Origin: Lucinisca nassula
Taxonomy: Eukaryota; Mollusca; Bivalvia; Lucinida; Lucinidae
DNA: 64,000 nt
Direction of reading: 5' to 3'
Assembly (NCBI GenBank): GCA_963580285.1
Contig: OY757026.1
Coordinates: forward strand, 88,758,651 to 88,822,650
Made by a program: the position numbers and the translations under genes. Positions 10,429 through 21,639 of the stretch are shown piece by piece (the first letter of the stretch is position 1; each line of letters begins with the position of its first letter). The notes below the pieces were generated by a model. The model saw only the letters and a program-made list of their open reading frames with translations. It did no database searches and had not been told where the DNA came from.

Positions 10429-10628
10429 AAGATTGGTACAACCTGCCTACAATAATTTAAGACATGGATGACTGAAGCTTTGGTAAAAATAAGCTAAGCA
10501 AAACGAGTCATCCTTACTCGAGTGAAACTTAATTCTTAAACTGACAATCACGACATTTGCAGACATCGTTTTCAAATATTTTTGCGTTCTTACTTTTCAT
10601 ATGAAATACATGATGCCAATCGTCTGGC

Positions 10629-11294
10629 TACGGAACCCGGGAAGGGACATGATTTTTTATTTTTATTATGTTGTGCGAACAAGATAATATCTTGAGCGGA
10701 CAAGATATTATCTTGTTCGGACAAGATATTATCTTGTGCGGACAAGATTTTATCTTGTGCGGACGAGATATGATCTTGTTCGCACAACATAATATCTTGT
10801 GCGCACAAGATATTATCTTGTTCGCACAACATATTATCTTGTTTGCACAACATAGATCTTGGGAAGTTGTGCGAACAAGATATTATCTTGTGCGTACAAG
10901 ATATTATCTTGTGCGGACAAGAAAATATCTTGTGCGGACAAGATAATATCTTGTGCGCACAAGATCTATGTTGTACAGACAAGATGTTATCTTGTGCGGA
11001 CAAGATAATATCTTGTTCGCACAAGTTAATATCTTGTGCGGACAAGATAATATCTTCTCTGCAAAAGATAATATGTTGTCCGCACAAGATATTATCTTGT
11101 GCGGACAAGATATTATGTTGTGCGGACAAGATAATATCTTGTCCGCACAAGATATGTTGTCTGCACAAGATTTTCTTGTCCGCACAAGATAATATGTTGT
11201 CTGCACAAGATAATATCTTGTGCGGACAAGATATTATCTTGTGCGCACAACTTATAAAATAAAATAAAAATCATGTCCCTTCCCGGGTTCCGTA
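10629..11294. mobile_element. TIR element filled with CAAGAT palindromic array
   Basis: Both ends are TACGGAACCCGGG (right end inverted) and the element is flanked by a perfect 6-bp duplication, TCTGGC (10623-10628 and 11295-11300). The interior is about 35 short palindromic units such as caagataatatcttg joined by tgcggacaaga-type spacers, in both orientations. Because the unit is palindromic and not a multiple of three, every frame yields repetitive peptides; these are not proteins. The other insertions (24066-24322, 25312-25896) have the same ends and 6-bp duplications. This is a non-autonomous DNA element of unassigned superfamily. Confidence 0.85.
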
Positions 11295-11299
11295 TCTGG

Positions 11300-11812
11300 C
11301 AGACGATTCAAAAATAGTTTTACTTTCTCTGAAATTCAAAAATAAAATAGTCGTCAGTCACGTGACTTCCCCTGTTCTAGATTAAGGATAATCAAAAATA
11401 GACTTGAAAACGAAACTTATTTGTAAATAATGAGTTGTTTTGTCTGTTGATTGAGCGGTGATGGTTTTGGGGGAAAAGGTAAACTATTCTAATTATTTTT
11501 CACCCAGTATCGATTTTCTTTCTTTCTTTCTTTCTTTTTAACACGTGGAACGATCTTACGAGCTACCTTTCAATTTTTTCAAAGCAAGATTTTGCTCCTT
11601 AGGGATGAAATTCGGGGGCAAGTTCTTCTCCCTAAGAGTAGGCCTCATCTTAGCTCGTTTGGACGAATACCTAGAACAAATTTCTATAGCAGTACATGAT
11701 GGATAAAGGTGCATTTTTCTTTTCAGAAATACCCCCACCAATGCCTGCTGCCTCAAGGTCACGATCACTTATTTTCAACAATATTTTATTGGATATACAA
11801 AGCATTACGATA
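11300..11812. other. no gene; short (TTTC)n
   Basis: Nothing is recognised except a TTTC run at about 11518-11537 and a weak gctccttagg-type inverted motif related to 6782-6890. Confidence 0.4.
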
Positions 11813-11814
11813 AC

Positions 11815-12090
11815 ATATCCGTGGGACCTTGGGCATTTTTTCATATCTCAAAAACGGACATTTTTCAAATGTAAATTTGTGATATTTTTTTCTTATTTTC
11901 ACTCCAAACGTAGGCTGTGGGTGCTCGTTAGAACCGCCTCATTGAGGCTGTTCTAACGAGTACCCACAACCTTTGTCTTGGAGCAGAAATAAGAAAAATA
12001 ATGTATACCCCCGTAAACCCAAGTTTTCTTTATATATAGTGGGGTTTAAGAGGGTCTTCATTTTACGGACTTGATAGCGTGATGACTCAG
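11815..12090. mobile_element. palindromic MITE, family A1
   Basis: Core hairpin at 11920-11962, left arm with tgatatttttttcttatttt, right arm with agcagaaataagaaaaataa and ggtcttcattttacggactt. Confidence 0.7.
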
Positions 12091-12437
12091 GGACTTAGAA
12101 TTTGACGTTAATCTCAATCAAGAGCTCATGTCACCAAGTTTTCCAAATGGGGCCTAATTTAGCCCATATTCGGTATGAAGATAGTTTTAGGATTCAAACT
12201 TTATTGGTATTTGATAATACACCTTTTCTACCCCCACCCCACGCCCACCACTCACAACACGCACACACCGTGTGCCCACGTTCCAAATTCAAAAAGGGCT
12301 CGTATTTACAAACGTATGACAGTTTCGATTCAAATCAGGTATGATGATAGAAATAGGTCTGAAGTTTTATTCAGCAATACCCCCTCCAGTGTTCCTGTAC
12401 CCAAGGCCAAGGTCACGGCCTTTTTTTTTTAAACCTC

Positions 12438-13199
12438 TGTTACAACGCATAATGTAATAATGTAATAATTACTACATTATGAAATTTTTACTACATTATG
12501 CGTTGGCATAGTCGACGCGAAATGAAATAAAATGTCGTTTTTACTACATTATGCGTCGATACTAAGAGGTTTGAGCAAAATGAAAGAATTATTACATTTT
12601 GCGGCGATGGGTGGCATACTTAATTTTACTTCATTATGCGTCAACAGTTTGTTTGTTTGATTTGAGGTTTAACGTTCCCGTCAAGACTATTTAGGTCATT
12701 TTGGAGACATTGCTTCAAATTTTATGGGACTTTTACCCGATATTGAGATGAAATGACATCTCAATCGCTGCCGTCCAATTAAAAGCAATAGGGTTTATAT
12801 GCATGGATGGGCCGACTCGCAGCAGTTTTCCTGGACAGGCTTAGACCTTCTAAGCAGATTACGAGGACTCATGTACGGGCGGTATCAGCTCTGCGTGGAA
12901 GCATCGTGCAGCCCATCTATTTATACCCCCGGCATACGAAGTATGCAAGGGGGTATATAGTTTTTGAACCGTCTCAAATGTGGTCTAAATTGTAGGAATT
13001 TAACTGTATTGCTTCCTAAGTCTTTTCGAAGACAGCTATGTTCTACCATCATTACTTCATTATGCGTCGATATGGTGCATATCAACGCGAAATGAAATAA
13101 TTTTTTTACTACATTTCGCGTCGACTATGCCAACGCATAATGTAGTAAAAAAAATCAAAATGTAGTAATTATTACATTATTACATTATGCGTTGTAACA
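12438..13199. mobile_element. TIR element with 6-bp duplication, carrying a nested SINE
   Basis: The ends are tgttacaacgcataatgtaa and its inverse; the arms match over roughly 90 bases, through tgcgttggcatagtcgacgc. A perfect 6-bp direct repeat, AACCTC, flanks it (12432-12437 and 13200-13205). The interior holds repeated ttactacattatgcgt words. A reverse SINE-A lies inside at about 12650-12925. No transposase. Confidence 0.75.
12650..12925 (-). repeat. SINE-A nested in TIR element
   Basis: Reverse copy (gatttgaggtttaacgttcc to gtgcagcccatctattta), truncated at the head. It splits the host element and so is the younger insertion. Confidence 0.75.
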
Positions 13200-13439
13200 A
13201 ACCTCATATTTGACCATGCGGTGATTTTGGCTACTTTATCTTTCGCATAATGAATTTCATTCAGCAATAAAACGACCCATGCGGCGATGATGCCCATGCC
13301 CCCAAGGTCAAGGCCACGTGCTTAGAAATTTTGTTTTAACGCTTTACTTTAAAGATTTAAGGCCTCATAATTGCTTAACCATGCTGTGGATTTGGTTAAT
13401 ATTGTGTGTGATAATGGATATAAATCTTAAGAATTTATT

Positions 13440-13720
13440 TTGTTTTGTTTGTTTGGTTTATTTGAGATTTGACGTCCCCGTCAACACAGTATAGGTCATT
13501 TTGGAGACGTTGCTTCCAATTGTGTGGGACTTTTACCCACCATAGAGATTTAATGCCATCTCAAACCCTCTCGCCCAATGAAACCAATAGGGTTTATAAG
13601 CATGGACTCGCACCGCTTTGCCTGGGCAAGCTTTACCAGTACTCGAGTGTGGTCGGTTTCAGCTCTGCGTGGACGCATCATGCAGCCCAATCTATTTCTT
13701 CAAGCCTCGATGGGCGGAGA
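13440..13720 (-). repeat. SINE-A
   Basis: Reverse copy with gacgtccccgtcaacacag at the left and cagcccaatctatttcttca near the head. The host sequence tatattgtgtgtgataatgg occurs on both sides (about 13400 and 13728), consistent with a long direct flank duplication or a local repeat. Confidence 0.75.
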
Positions 13721-13796
13721 CGATGGTTTATATTGTGTGTGATAATGGATATAAATCTTTAGAATTTATTTTTAATACTCCTACCTTTCTCACCGG

Positions 13797-14123
13797 TACC
13801 GGCCCCGATAGCTCAGTTGGTAGAGTGTCCGATCCGGGGAACGGGAGGTCACGGGTTCGATCCCGGGCCGCGACATACCAAAGTCGTTAAAATTGGTACT
13901 AGCTGCTCCTCGCTTGGGACTCAGATTTACGGAGTAGAGCTAGGACTGGTCGACCCAGTGTCAAGATAATGTGACTGGGTGCGGTATCATAATGTGTCTG
14001 GGACATGATACTTCAGTGAGGCAGCACTATAAAAGTGAGCATTGAGCTCCCTGTCGCAACCAGACACCGTCGTGATATGACTGAAAAATTGTTAAAAGCG
14101 ACGTTAAACCCGAATTCACACAC
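13797..14123 (+). repeat. tRNA-derived SINE-D with 14-bp duplication
   Basis: The head folds like a tRNA: A box in tagctcagttggtagagtg and B box in gggttcgatcccggg. The body includes gactggtcgacccagtgtca and ends ttaaaagcgacgttaaaccc with a CA-rich tail. The flanking direct repeat ACCTTTCTCACCGG (13783-13796 and 14124-14137) marks the insertion. It is a SINE, not a functional tRNA gene. A reverse copy is at 17401-17776. Confidence 0.85.
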
Positions 14124-14139
14124 ACCTTTCTCACCGGGC

Positions 14140-14245
14140 AAATTACGCTTAGACAACGTGGTATCAACGTCGATGCAACGTCACGACGTTGCATCGACGT
14201 TGATACAACGTTGTCTATACCTTGTGTTCCCGCTGGGATATATAT
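14140..14245. mobile_element. AACGTT-type MITE, left end degraded
   Basis: Inverted acaacgtggtatcaacgtcg / cgacgttgatacaacgttgt around a central cgtcacgacg, ending tgttcccgctggga. The left terminus is degraded by the adjacent SINE-D. Confidence 0.6.
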
Positions 14246-14504
14246 TTTGTGTGGTGTTGGACATGATTGAAAGGCTTCACTTCTGCTGAAGATCTCAAGG
14301 TCACAGATTAAGACACCTTCCAGCCGAGCTATGCTGAGTGATAACATCTCTTGTTTGTAGAGGAAACAAAATTACTGTCAAGCTTCAATGACTTTTACCG
14401 ATTCTTTTTTTTTCTAATTTGTTCTAGACAAAGGATCAGACCAGGCATAGTGGGTACTTTTTAAAGACATTTTTTTTGGGGGGGGGGGGGGGGGATCTTG
14501 TCTT

Positions 14505-14905
14505 ATGTTTGAGAAATAGATCAGCTCTAGCTGTGATTTGTTGAGTAATAAGTCACAGTTGGAGGTCAGTTGTAAAGACGATTAAATCACGAGAACGTAG
14601 CGCGAGTGATTTGTCCACTTACAACTGGCCGACAAACTGTGATTTATTATTCAACAAATCACAGACTACAGCGGATATGTTTTGATTCTAACAAACTGGA
14701 AGTCGGCAATAATGTTGTTGTTTCCTTCAAAATCTCAAAACTTTTCGTCATTGTAAGTAGAAATCCAGCAAAAACATTGACTGTAACACGTCATGCATTT
14801 ATGTCCTTTTTGTAACGTTTTCGGTGCGAGAAAGTAACGTTACACCGTCTAACCTCAAAGAATCTGCAAGTGATGTCATATATTTGCAGCTTTTAATAAA
14901 GTATG
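14505..14905. mobile_element. ATAGATCAG hairpin element
   Basis: Starts agaaatagatcagctctag, followed by a long inverted repeat (gtgatttgttgagtaataa / ttattcaacaaatcaca) enclosing gtagcgcgagtgatttg, then a unique-looking right half (gttgttgtttccttcaaaat, acgttacaccgtctaac). The full-length relative is at 53547-54010 and an interrupted one at 34112-35485. Non-coding. Confidence 0.65.
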
Positions 14906-14909
14906 TTAT

Positions 14910-15235
14910 GGGAATTCATTAAATTACTACCCACAACGTATGTTTTCATGCATAAATAAGAAAATATGTACATATCCCCCACTCTACTCCTGCGTATAAC
15001 TCCCAAATAGTTGCTCAGACTGAGCAGACCAATTTATCAAATATTTGACAGCTGCTGCCTTGCTGGTATAGAAATAATGGCATGAAGTTGTAATTAATTC
15101 TGATTTATTCAGAGAATTTTACAGCCAAGCATGCTAGAGGTTTAAAATTAGACAGTGCAGTACCAGACTGAAATGTTTATCCTAGTAAAGGTATACACAT
15201 CTGTTCATTTTGTACCAGAAACCCCAAAACGGGCA
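14910..15235. other. no feature recognised
   Basis: AT-rich, no identifiable exon or repeat family. Confidence 0.35.
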
Positions 15236-15237
15236 AT

Positions 15238-15306
15238 TGGCAAACAGTGCAGGCCCTGATCAGACGCCGCGTTCTGCGGCGTCTGATCTGGGCCTGCACT
15301 GTTTCC
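15238..15306. repeat. snap-back hairpin element
   Basis: A near-perfect palindrome: caaacagtgcaggccctgat ... gggcctgcactgtttcc, centred on cgccgcgttctgcggcg. Confidence 0.75.
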
Positions 15307-15507
15307 AAAACTGATTTTTTTTTTGTTGCCATATGCTTAGGCAATTAGTGAGGCTTATCAGTGTGAACCTGAGATTTATTGAAGTCCATTTTGACAAATG
15401 AAAATAAACAGAGCTGTTGTTCTGGAGAGACTAAAATGTCCATACCTGGATTTTCGGGGTACTAAAACCCAGGAGTACACTCCCCCACCCCCCCCCACCC
15501 CCCTCAC

Positions 15508-15748
15508 GGGCCTCCGTGGCCTAGTGGTTAAGAGCGCTGACTCTTAGTCATTAGGTCTCTCACCGCCGTAGGTTCGAGCCTCGCTCGGGCCACGTGTGAG
15601 ACGCCAAGTTCTGCAACGGAAGGTCAGGTGGTTTTTCTCCGGGAACTCCGGTTTTCGCCCACCTCTGATTAACGATCGGCTCGATATGAGTGAAATAATC
15701 TTGAAAGGGCCGTAAATCCCAAAACCAAAAAAAAAAAAAAAAAAAAAC
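15508..15748 (+). repeat. tRNA-derived SINE-B, full length
   Basis: Best copy of the family: A box in ggcctagtggttaagagcgc, B box in aggttcgagcctcgc, body, then gaaagggccgtaaatcccaa and a poly-A tail of about 20. It is preceded by a C-rich tract (15481-15504). Confidence 0.85.
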
Positions 15749-15808
15749 ACTCCCCCTTATCTGCGGCTTTGGTTTTGTATCCTTTTATCAATAAGATTCA
15801 TTGTGTTT

Positions 15809-15840
<32 letters not shown>

Positions 15841-15879
15841 CGACCTTAGTTATAGAGGGTAACACATTTAGTACGGCCC

Positions 15880-16178
15880 CCGCCCATAGGGGCTTGAAGA
15901 AATATATGGGCTGCATGATGCTTCCACGCAGAGCTGAATCCGGCCCACACACTAGTACTGGTAAACCGCTTAGAGGATCTAAGCCTGTCCAGGAACCGCG
16001 GTGCGAGGCGGACCGCCCATGCTAATAAACCCTATGGGTTTCATTGGGCGACAGGGCTTGAGATGTCATTTCATGTCAATGTCGGGTAAAAGTCCCACAA
16101 AATTGGAAGCAACGTCTCCAAAATGACCTTTAAAGTGTTGACGGGGACGTTAAACCTCAAATCAAACAAACAAAAACA
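15880..16178 (+). repeat. SINE-A, full length
   Basis: From cccgcccataggggcttgaa to ggggacgttaaacctcaaat and (CAAA)n. It is preceded by a (TAA)n microsatellite at 15811-15840. Confidence 0.85.
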
Positions 16179-16194
16179 CATTTAGTAAACTAAA

Positions 16195-16370
16195 CTGGTA
16201 CTTATCTTCCATATGGCCCTCTTTTCCTGGGTAGAAACCAGTACTACGCAATGTGGATAAAGTCTCTTGCTCAAGGGAACAACACTTGCCGCCTGTGGGG
16301 ATCGAACCCGAACCCGGTACCTCTCGATACCGAGTCCGATACTTTACCACTGCACCACAGCGGTCCACTA
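16195..16370 (-). repeat. tRNA-derived SINE-E
   Basis: On the minus strand the head reads gctgtggtgcagtggtaaag (A box) and gggttcgatcccc (B box), followed by a body with ttgctcccttgagcaagaga in diverged form. No other copy in the window. Confidence 0.7.
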
Positions 16371-16611
16371 CAGGGAGATATTTTAAGAGTAACCCACCCT
16401 GATCGTGTTTCTGTTGTACTTACATGTATGTCGTAAATTTTATTCAAATAATTGATTTTTCTGCTTGTTCAGGTCCAAACTCCTTATCGCTATATAGTTG
16501 TATTTTATATGTCAACACCGAATATGACCGTGTTCATTGATGTTGTCGATATACTGTGAATCGTTCACAATGGCTGAATCGAAATCGTTTTTGAGTCCCA
16601 TCCTAGAGGGA

Positions 16612-16715
16612 ACATAACGTCAAAGCAACGTCTCATCGACGTCGATGCAACGTCATGACGTTGCATCGACGTTGATACGTCGTTGCATATACGCTGTGTG
16701 CCCGCTGGGATCTAG
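16612..16715. mobile_element. AACGTT-type MITE
   Basis: Inverted words aacgtctcatcgacgtcgat / atcgacgttgatacgtcgtt around cgtcatgacg, ending gtgtgcccgctggga. Confidence 0.6.
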
Positions 16716-16739
16716 TGGGGATGATTTAAAAAGATTTTC

Positions 16740-16820
16740 TACTTTTACTCGAAAATGCATGTTGTGCGTACTCATTAGAACCGGCTCGATGAGTCGATTC
16801 TTATAAGTACACAAGCATAC
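16740..16820. repeat. isolated MITE core palindrome
   Basis: gtactcattagaaccggctcgatgag-type hairpin with decayed arms. Confidence 0.5.
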
Positions 16821-16945
16821 CTTAAGTAGGAACGCCTAGATTATTCCTTTTATCCCCTCTCCCCCTTCCGGCCTGGCGCTTTGAGTTACCCTCAATGGCT
16901 CAACCCCACTTTCTGCAACAAATCTCCATGGTACTCAATGTGTTT

Positions 16946-17210
16946 CATTACAAAAACACGCCTATACAAATACATTGTAAACTCTACCTCCGAAACATCG
17001 AAATTTTTAGATTAAAAATTATTTCTGCTCGAAATATAGATTGTGGATACTCGTTAGAACCGCCTCGATGAGGCGGTTCTAACGAATACCCACAATCTAT
17101 ATTTTAGAGCAGAAATAAGAAAAATAAGGTTTACCCCTGTAAACCCCAGTTTTACAATATAAAAGTGGGGTTCAAGGGGGTCAAAATTATATAGGCGTGT
17201 TTTTGTGATG
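16946..17210. mobile_element. palindromic MITE, family A2
   Basis: Complete copy with TIRs cattacaaaaacacgcctat / ataggcgtgtttttgtgatg and hairpin core at 17048-17090. Confidence 0.8.
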
Positions 17211-17400
17211 GATCGTGTTGTCCGGGGACGACGAAACAGGATCATTGCGATCGTGCCCCGCCCAACGGGGCCTGGCTGCTTGATGTTTCCGCGCAGAGCT
17301 GAATCCGACCTAACTGTTTCTAGCGCATATAACGCCTAAAAAAGCTGTGTTTCTGCTAACATGCCAAAAATACGGTCGTTAGGTCGAAAAACGTATTTTT

Positions 17401-17403
17401 ATT

Positions 17404-17437
<34 letters not shown>

Positions 17438-17776
17438 TGTATGTGTGTGTGTGTGAATTCGGGTTTAACGTCGCTTTCAACAATGTTTCAGTCATATCAC
17501 GACGGTGTCTGGTTGCGACAGGGAGCTCAATGCTCACGTTTATAGTGCTGCCTCACTGAAGTATCATGTCCCAGACACATTACATGATACCACACCCAGT
17601 CACATTATCCTGACACTGGATCGACCAGTCCTAGCTCTACCCCGTAAATCTGAGTGCCAAACGAAGAGCAGCTAGTACCATTTTTAACGACTTTGGTATG
17701 TCGCGGCCCGGGATCGAACCCGAGACCTCCCGTTCCCCGGAGCGGACACTCTACCAACTGAGCTATCGGGGCCGGT
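17401..17776 (-). repeat. tRNA-derived SINE-D with expanded (GT)n tail
   Basis: Reverse copy of SINE-D; the tRNA-like head is at the right (cgggatcgaacccgagacct). The SINE's CA tail has grown into a (GT)n microsatellite at 17405-17453. A flanking direct repeat aaaacgtatttt occurs at about 17387 and 17777. Confidence 0.85.
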
Positions 17777-17939
17777 AAAACGTATTTTGTATTTAAAAAA
17801 AAAAAAAAATAAATAAAAATAAATAAAGCACAAAAATCTTGAAAGAGGCTAGACTCAAACCCTTATGCCGGACAACATTCAAATAATGAGGAGCAAGAAG
17901 CAAAAAGGAACCGAATGTCATAGTGAGCTTTTATTACTG

Positions 17940-19015
17940 TGATATGTCCGGCGGCGTCGTTCGTCGTCCGTCGTGCGTAAACTTTTCTTGTTAAGTCTCT
18001 AGAGGCCACAGCTTTAGTTCAAGTCATGATCAGCTTGGTCAGAATGATAATCATATCAATTTCTCGGTCAAGTTTGAATATGAGTCATGTCGGGTCAAAA
18101 AATAGATCAGTAGGTCAAACCATAGAAAAACCTGGACCCAGTTGTTCAAAACTAACGACGTCGTTAGTTGATATATCTTTAAAACTTTGGTCATTTATTT
18201 TGGCAAATATCCTAATATTTTTGCTGAAAAAATGTGAGCAGCTTTTGCATTAAATTTTAAATATTGTACTTGCTAGAACACTTAACAATATGACCACTTA
18301 CAAGCTCGTTAAGCTAACGATGGTTTGAACAACTGGACCCTGAATAACACTTTAGAGGCCACAGTTTTTGGTCCAATCATCATCAAACCTGATCAGAATG
18401 ATAGTCATATCAATATCTCGGTTAAGTTTGAATATGGGTTTTATCGGATCAAAAAGTAGATAAAATCATAGAAAATCATTGTTTACACTCTAGAGGCAAC
18501 TTTTATGGTCCAGTCATCATCAAACTTTCTCAGAATGATCGTCTTGACAATACATCGACCAGGTTCGAATATGGGTTATGTTAGGACAAAACGTAGGCCA
18601 GTAGGTCAAATCATAGAAAACCTTGTTAACACTCTAGAGGCAACAGTTTTAATCCGATCATCATCAAGCTTGCTATGAATAATCATCTTGACAATATCTC
18701 GCTCATATTTGATTGTGGGTTATGTCTGGTCAAAAAGTAGGTCAGTAGGTCAAATCGTAGACACACTTTATTAACACTCTTGAGACGACAGTTTTGGTCC
18801 ATTCATCAACAAACTTGCTCAGAATGACCATATTGACAATATCTCGGTCAAGTTCAAATGTGGGTCATAACGGGTCAAGACGTAGGTCAGCAGGTCAGAT
18901 AATAAGAAATCCTTGTGAAGATTCTAGAGGCCACAGTTTTGGTCCAATTGTCACCAAACTTGCTAAGAATGATCATTTTGACAATATCTCGGACAAGTTT
19001 GAATATTGGTCATGT
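17940..19015 (+). repeat. tandem repeat, ~150-165 bp unit
   Basis: About six diverged units, each with 'ctctagaggcaacagtttt', 'tccaatcatcatcaaacttg', 'gacaatatctcggtcaagtt' and 'gtaggtcagtaggtcaaatc'. No coding sequence. This satellite-like block is directly followed by SINE-A. Confidence 0.7.
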
Positions 19016-19019
19016 GGAA

Positions 19020-19292
19020 ATATATTGGGCTAATGCTGCTTCTAAGCAGAGCTGAAACCGACCGCACATGGGTACTGGTAAACCGCTTAGAGGGTCTAAA
19101 CCTATCCAGGCAAAGTGGTGCAAGTTGGACTGTCCATCCATATAAACATAGTTGGTTTCATTGGTCGGTAGGGCTTGAAATGTCGTTTTATCTCGATGTC
19201 TGGAAAAAGTCCCACAAAACTGGAAGCAACGTCTCCAAAATGACCTAAATAGTGTTGATGGGAGCATTAAACCTCCAATCAAACAAAATGTA
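19020..19292 (+). repeat. SINE-A
   Basis: Forward copy, diverged (gttgatgggagcattaaacc). It separates two different tandem-repeat blocks. Confidence 0.75.
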
Positions 19293-19299
19293 GGCTCTT

Positions 19300-20620
19300 T
19301 GTGACAAGATCTTCCCACTCATACAAAGATTTTGACCTGTGACCTTGACCTGTGACACACTTTATCATAACTTTGGAACTATTTGAGACAGAGCCTTCAT
19401 ATTTGGCTTGTACGTTCCTTGTTACAAGGCCATCCCACTAATACAAAAACTTTTGACCTGTAACCTTGATCTTGACATTGACTTACATTTTGTATTTCGA
19501 ACACGACTTTGACCTGTGACCTTCTTTATCATAACTTTTAAACTGTTTGAGATAGAGCCTTCATATTTGGCATGTAGGTTCCTTGTGACACGGGCTTACC
19601 ACCCCCCTACAAACGATTTCGAACACGACTTTGACCTGTGACCTTCTTTATTGTAACTTTTGAAACGTTTCAGATAGAGCATTTATATTTACGCCTTATA
19701 TTTAACATATAGTTCCTTGTGACAAGGGCTTCCCACTCATACAAAAGATTTTGACCTGTGAATTTGACCGTAACAATTTGACCAACTTTCTCATAACTTT
19801 TGAACCATTTGAGATAGAGCCGTCATATTTGGCGAGTAGGTCCCTTGTGACAAGGACTTCCCACTCATATAAACAATTTTGACCTGTGACTTTGTCTTGT
19901 GACCTATTTTATCTTAACTTTTGGGCCGTTTGAGATAGAGCCTTCATGTTTGGCATGTATGTGCCTTACGATAAGAGCTTCCCACTCATATGATTTTGTA
20001 TTGTTTGTATTGGGGTTTAACGGCCCAACGGCTCAACATTATTTAGGTCAATTTTGAGCCGGTCAGTTTACTTATACACACTTTTCCTGGGCGGACTTAT
20101 ACGTAAGCGGTTATTCAGTACAGTGCACATTCTTTCGCCAAAAACTGACAACTGCCCGTCTTGAATCAGCGGAAGGGAGAGCATTACCGTAGAAAATATT
20201 TCATGATCAATCTCCAAGTAAGAATGTGCCTAACTCGGCAGTTATCGAACCCGCACCCTCCTGATCACCAGTCAGACGCGCATCCGACTGAGCTACCGAG
20301 GCCGGCTCCCACTCATATGAAAGAGTTCGACCTTTGACATTGAACTTGACCTGTGACCTACTTTATCATAACTGTTGAACCGTTTGAGATAGAGCCTTTA
20401 TATTTGGTTTGAGGATTCCTTGTGGCAAAGGCTTCGCAATCAAAAAAAAAAAACATTGACCTTGTTCTGTGACCTACTTTACATAATCGGTCATAACTTT
20501 AGCATTGTTTCAGATAGAGCATTCATCTTGTGTATGTAGGTTCCTGATGACAAGGTCTTTCCATTCATACAAGCATTTTGACCTGTCACCTTAACCTTGA
20601 CAATTGACCTACTTTAAAGA
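19300..20620 (+). repeat. tandem repeat, GACCTGTGACC unit
   Basis: Diverged units of about 150-180 bp with 'tttgacctgtgaccttgac', 'tttatcataacttttgaacc', 'gtttgagatagagccttcat' and 'gttccttgtgacaaggg'. A SINE is inserted at 20003-20306. Non-coding. Confidence 0.7.
20003..20306 (-). repeat. tRNA-derived SINE-F
   Basis: On the minus strand the head is ggcctcggtagctcagtcgg (A box) and gtgcgggttcgataactgcc (B box), followed by a body with gaaatattttctacggtaat. Its tail complement is attggggtttaacggccc at the left. Fragments of the family are at 23890-23990 and 56555-56705. Confidence 0.8.
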
Positions 20621-20859
20621 CATGAGACTCGGCGGGTATGAGACTTTTCCGATTTTTTTTTTGCAAATTTCAGATGTTTTTGTTTTAAATTTTGTTTTGC
20701 ACAGATACTTTTTTGTCTGAAAGTTGCAAAAATGACGTTTTTGAAGGAGTGATTCAAACTTTTTCACTCAGGTTACAGATTTTTTCAGCGGTTCTCTAGT
20801 CTCATGCCTGGCCCTGGTACATGCGAGTGTTCATTACGATAACCCACCCGTGTGACATT

Positions 20860-21230
20860 ATAAGAATCTTATATGGGTGTGAGGGGTGGATTGAAAAATC
20901 CGTCCGAGGGACACTGTCCGGCATCACGAGGCTTGCCGAGTGATGCCGGACAGTGATCCCGAGGGACGGATTTTTCTATCCATCCCTCACACCCATATTG
21001 GATTCTTTTTCTTGCATACCTTCCATTTCTATTAATGCTGTTGTCACTTCGGTTACCGATGTCCGCCATTTTGTGATGACACAACAGGAATGTTTAGTGA
21101 CGTCACGCATGACGACGCCGCGCATGAGGTTGTTATCAACCAGTACATTTATCAAACACGCGATCATATTCGATTTGGGGTCGGAACACCAGGGTCAGAA
21201 CATAAATTTCTATCCCAGAGTAAAATCACG
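20860..21230. mobile_element. hairpin MITE (CACCCATAT family)
   Basis: The left end folds on itself: gaatcttatatgggtgtgag ... ctcacacccatattggattc, with an inner stem gtccggcatcac / gtgatgccggac. The right half holds acgtcacgcatgacgacg and ggtcggaacaccagggtcag. A reverse copy lies at 56790-57275. No transposase. Confidence 0.7.
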
Positions 21231-21234
21231 GATT

Positions 21235-21512
21235 TCCTTGTCTGGTGTGCAAGAAAGTGCATTTTTCACATCTCCAAAATGGCTACTTTTCTGAAGTAAA
21301 ACTGTGATATTTTTCATATTTATACTGCAAACATAGGTCGTGAGTGCTCGTTAGAACCGCCTCATTGAGGCGGTTCTAACGAGTACCCACAACCTATGTT
21401 TTGGAGCAGAAATAAGAAAAATAATGTTTACCCCTGTAAGCCTCAGGTTTCTCTATATAAAGTGGTGTTTAGGGGGTGTTCGCTTCACGTACTTGTTCAC
21501 GTGATGCTCACA
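21235..21512. mobile_element. palindromic MITE, family A1
   Basis: Hairpin core at 21347-21388, arms catttttcacatctccaaaa / ggtgttcgcttcacgtactt. Confidence 0.75.
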
Positions 21513-21639
21513 AACACTTCTTGTTACATGGGAAGTCTGCAAAGGGCATGGAGGAGACGTCAAACCGACTTAGCACTGGGTAAAGGCTGTGTGAAAATCA
21601 GTCCTAGGAACCCCCGTTTCGTCGCCACAAGGCACTGTT

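Noticed and set aside
10590..11262. Long open frames on both strands giving ILCGQDN-type repeat peptides (also at 24054-24359 and 25196-26120)
   Set aside because: The frames are a by-product of a palindromic DNA array inside a TIR element; all strands and frames give similar peptides and there is no start context or conservation logic.
10629..11294. CRISPR-like array
   Set aside because: Units are palindromic without regular spacers, lie inside a transposon with target duplications, and the genome is eukaryotic.
13800..13875. tRNA genes at 13800, 15508, 17700, 16300, 20240 and 41790
   Set aside because: Each tRNA-like head continues into a SINE body and tail, and several are flanked by 12-14 bp duplications; the acceptor stems are not intact.
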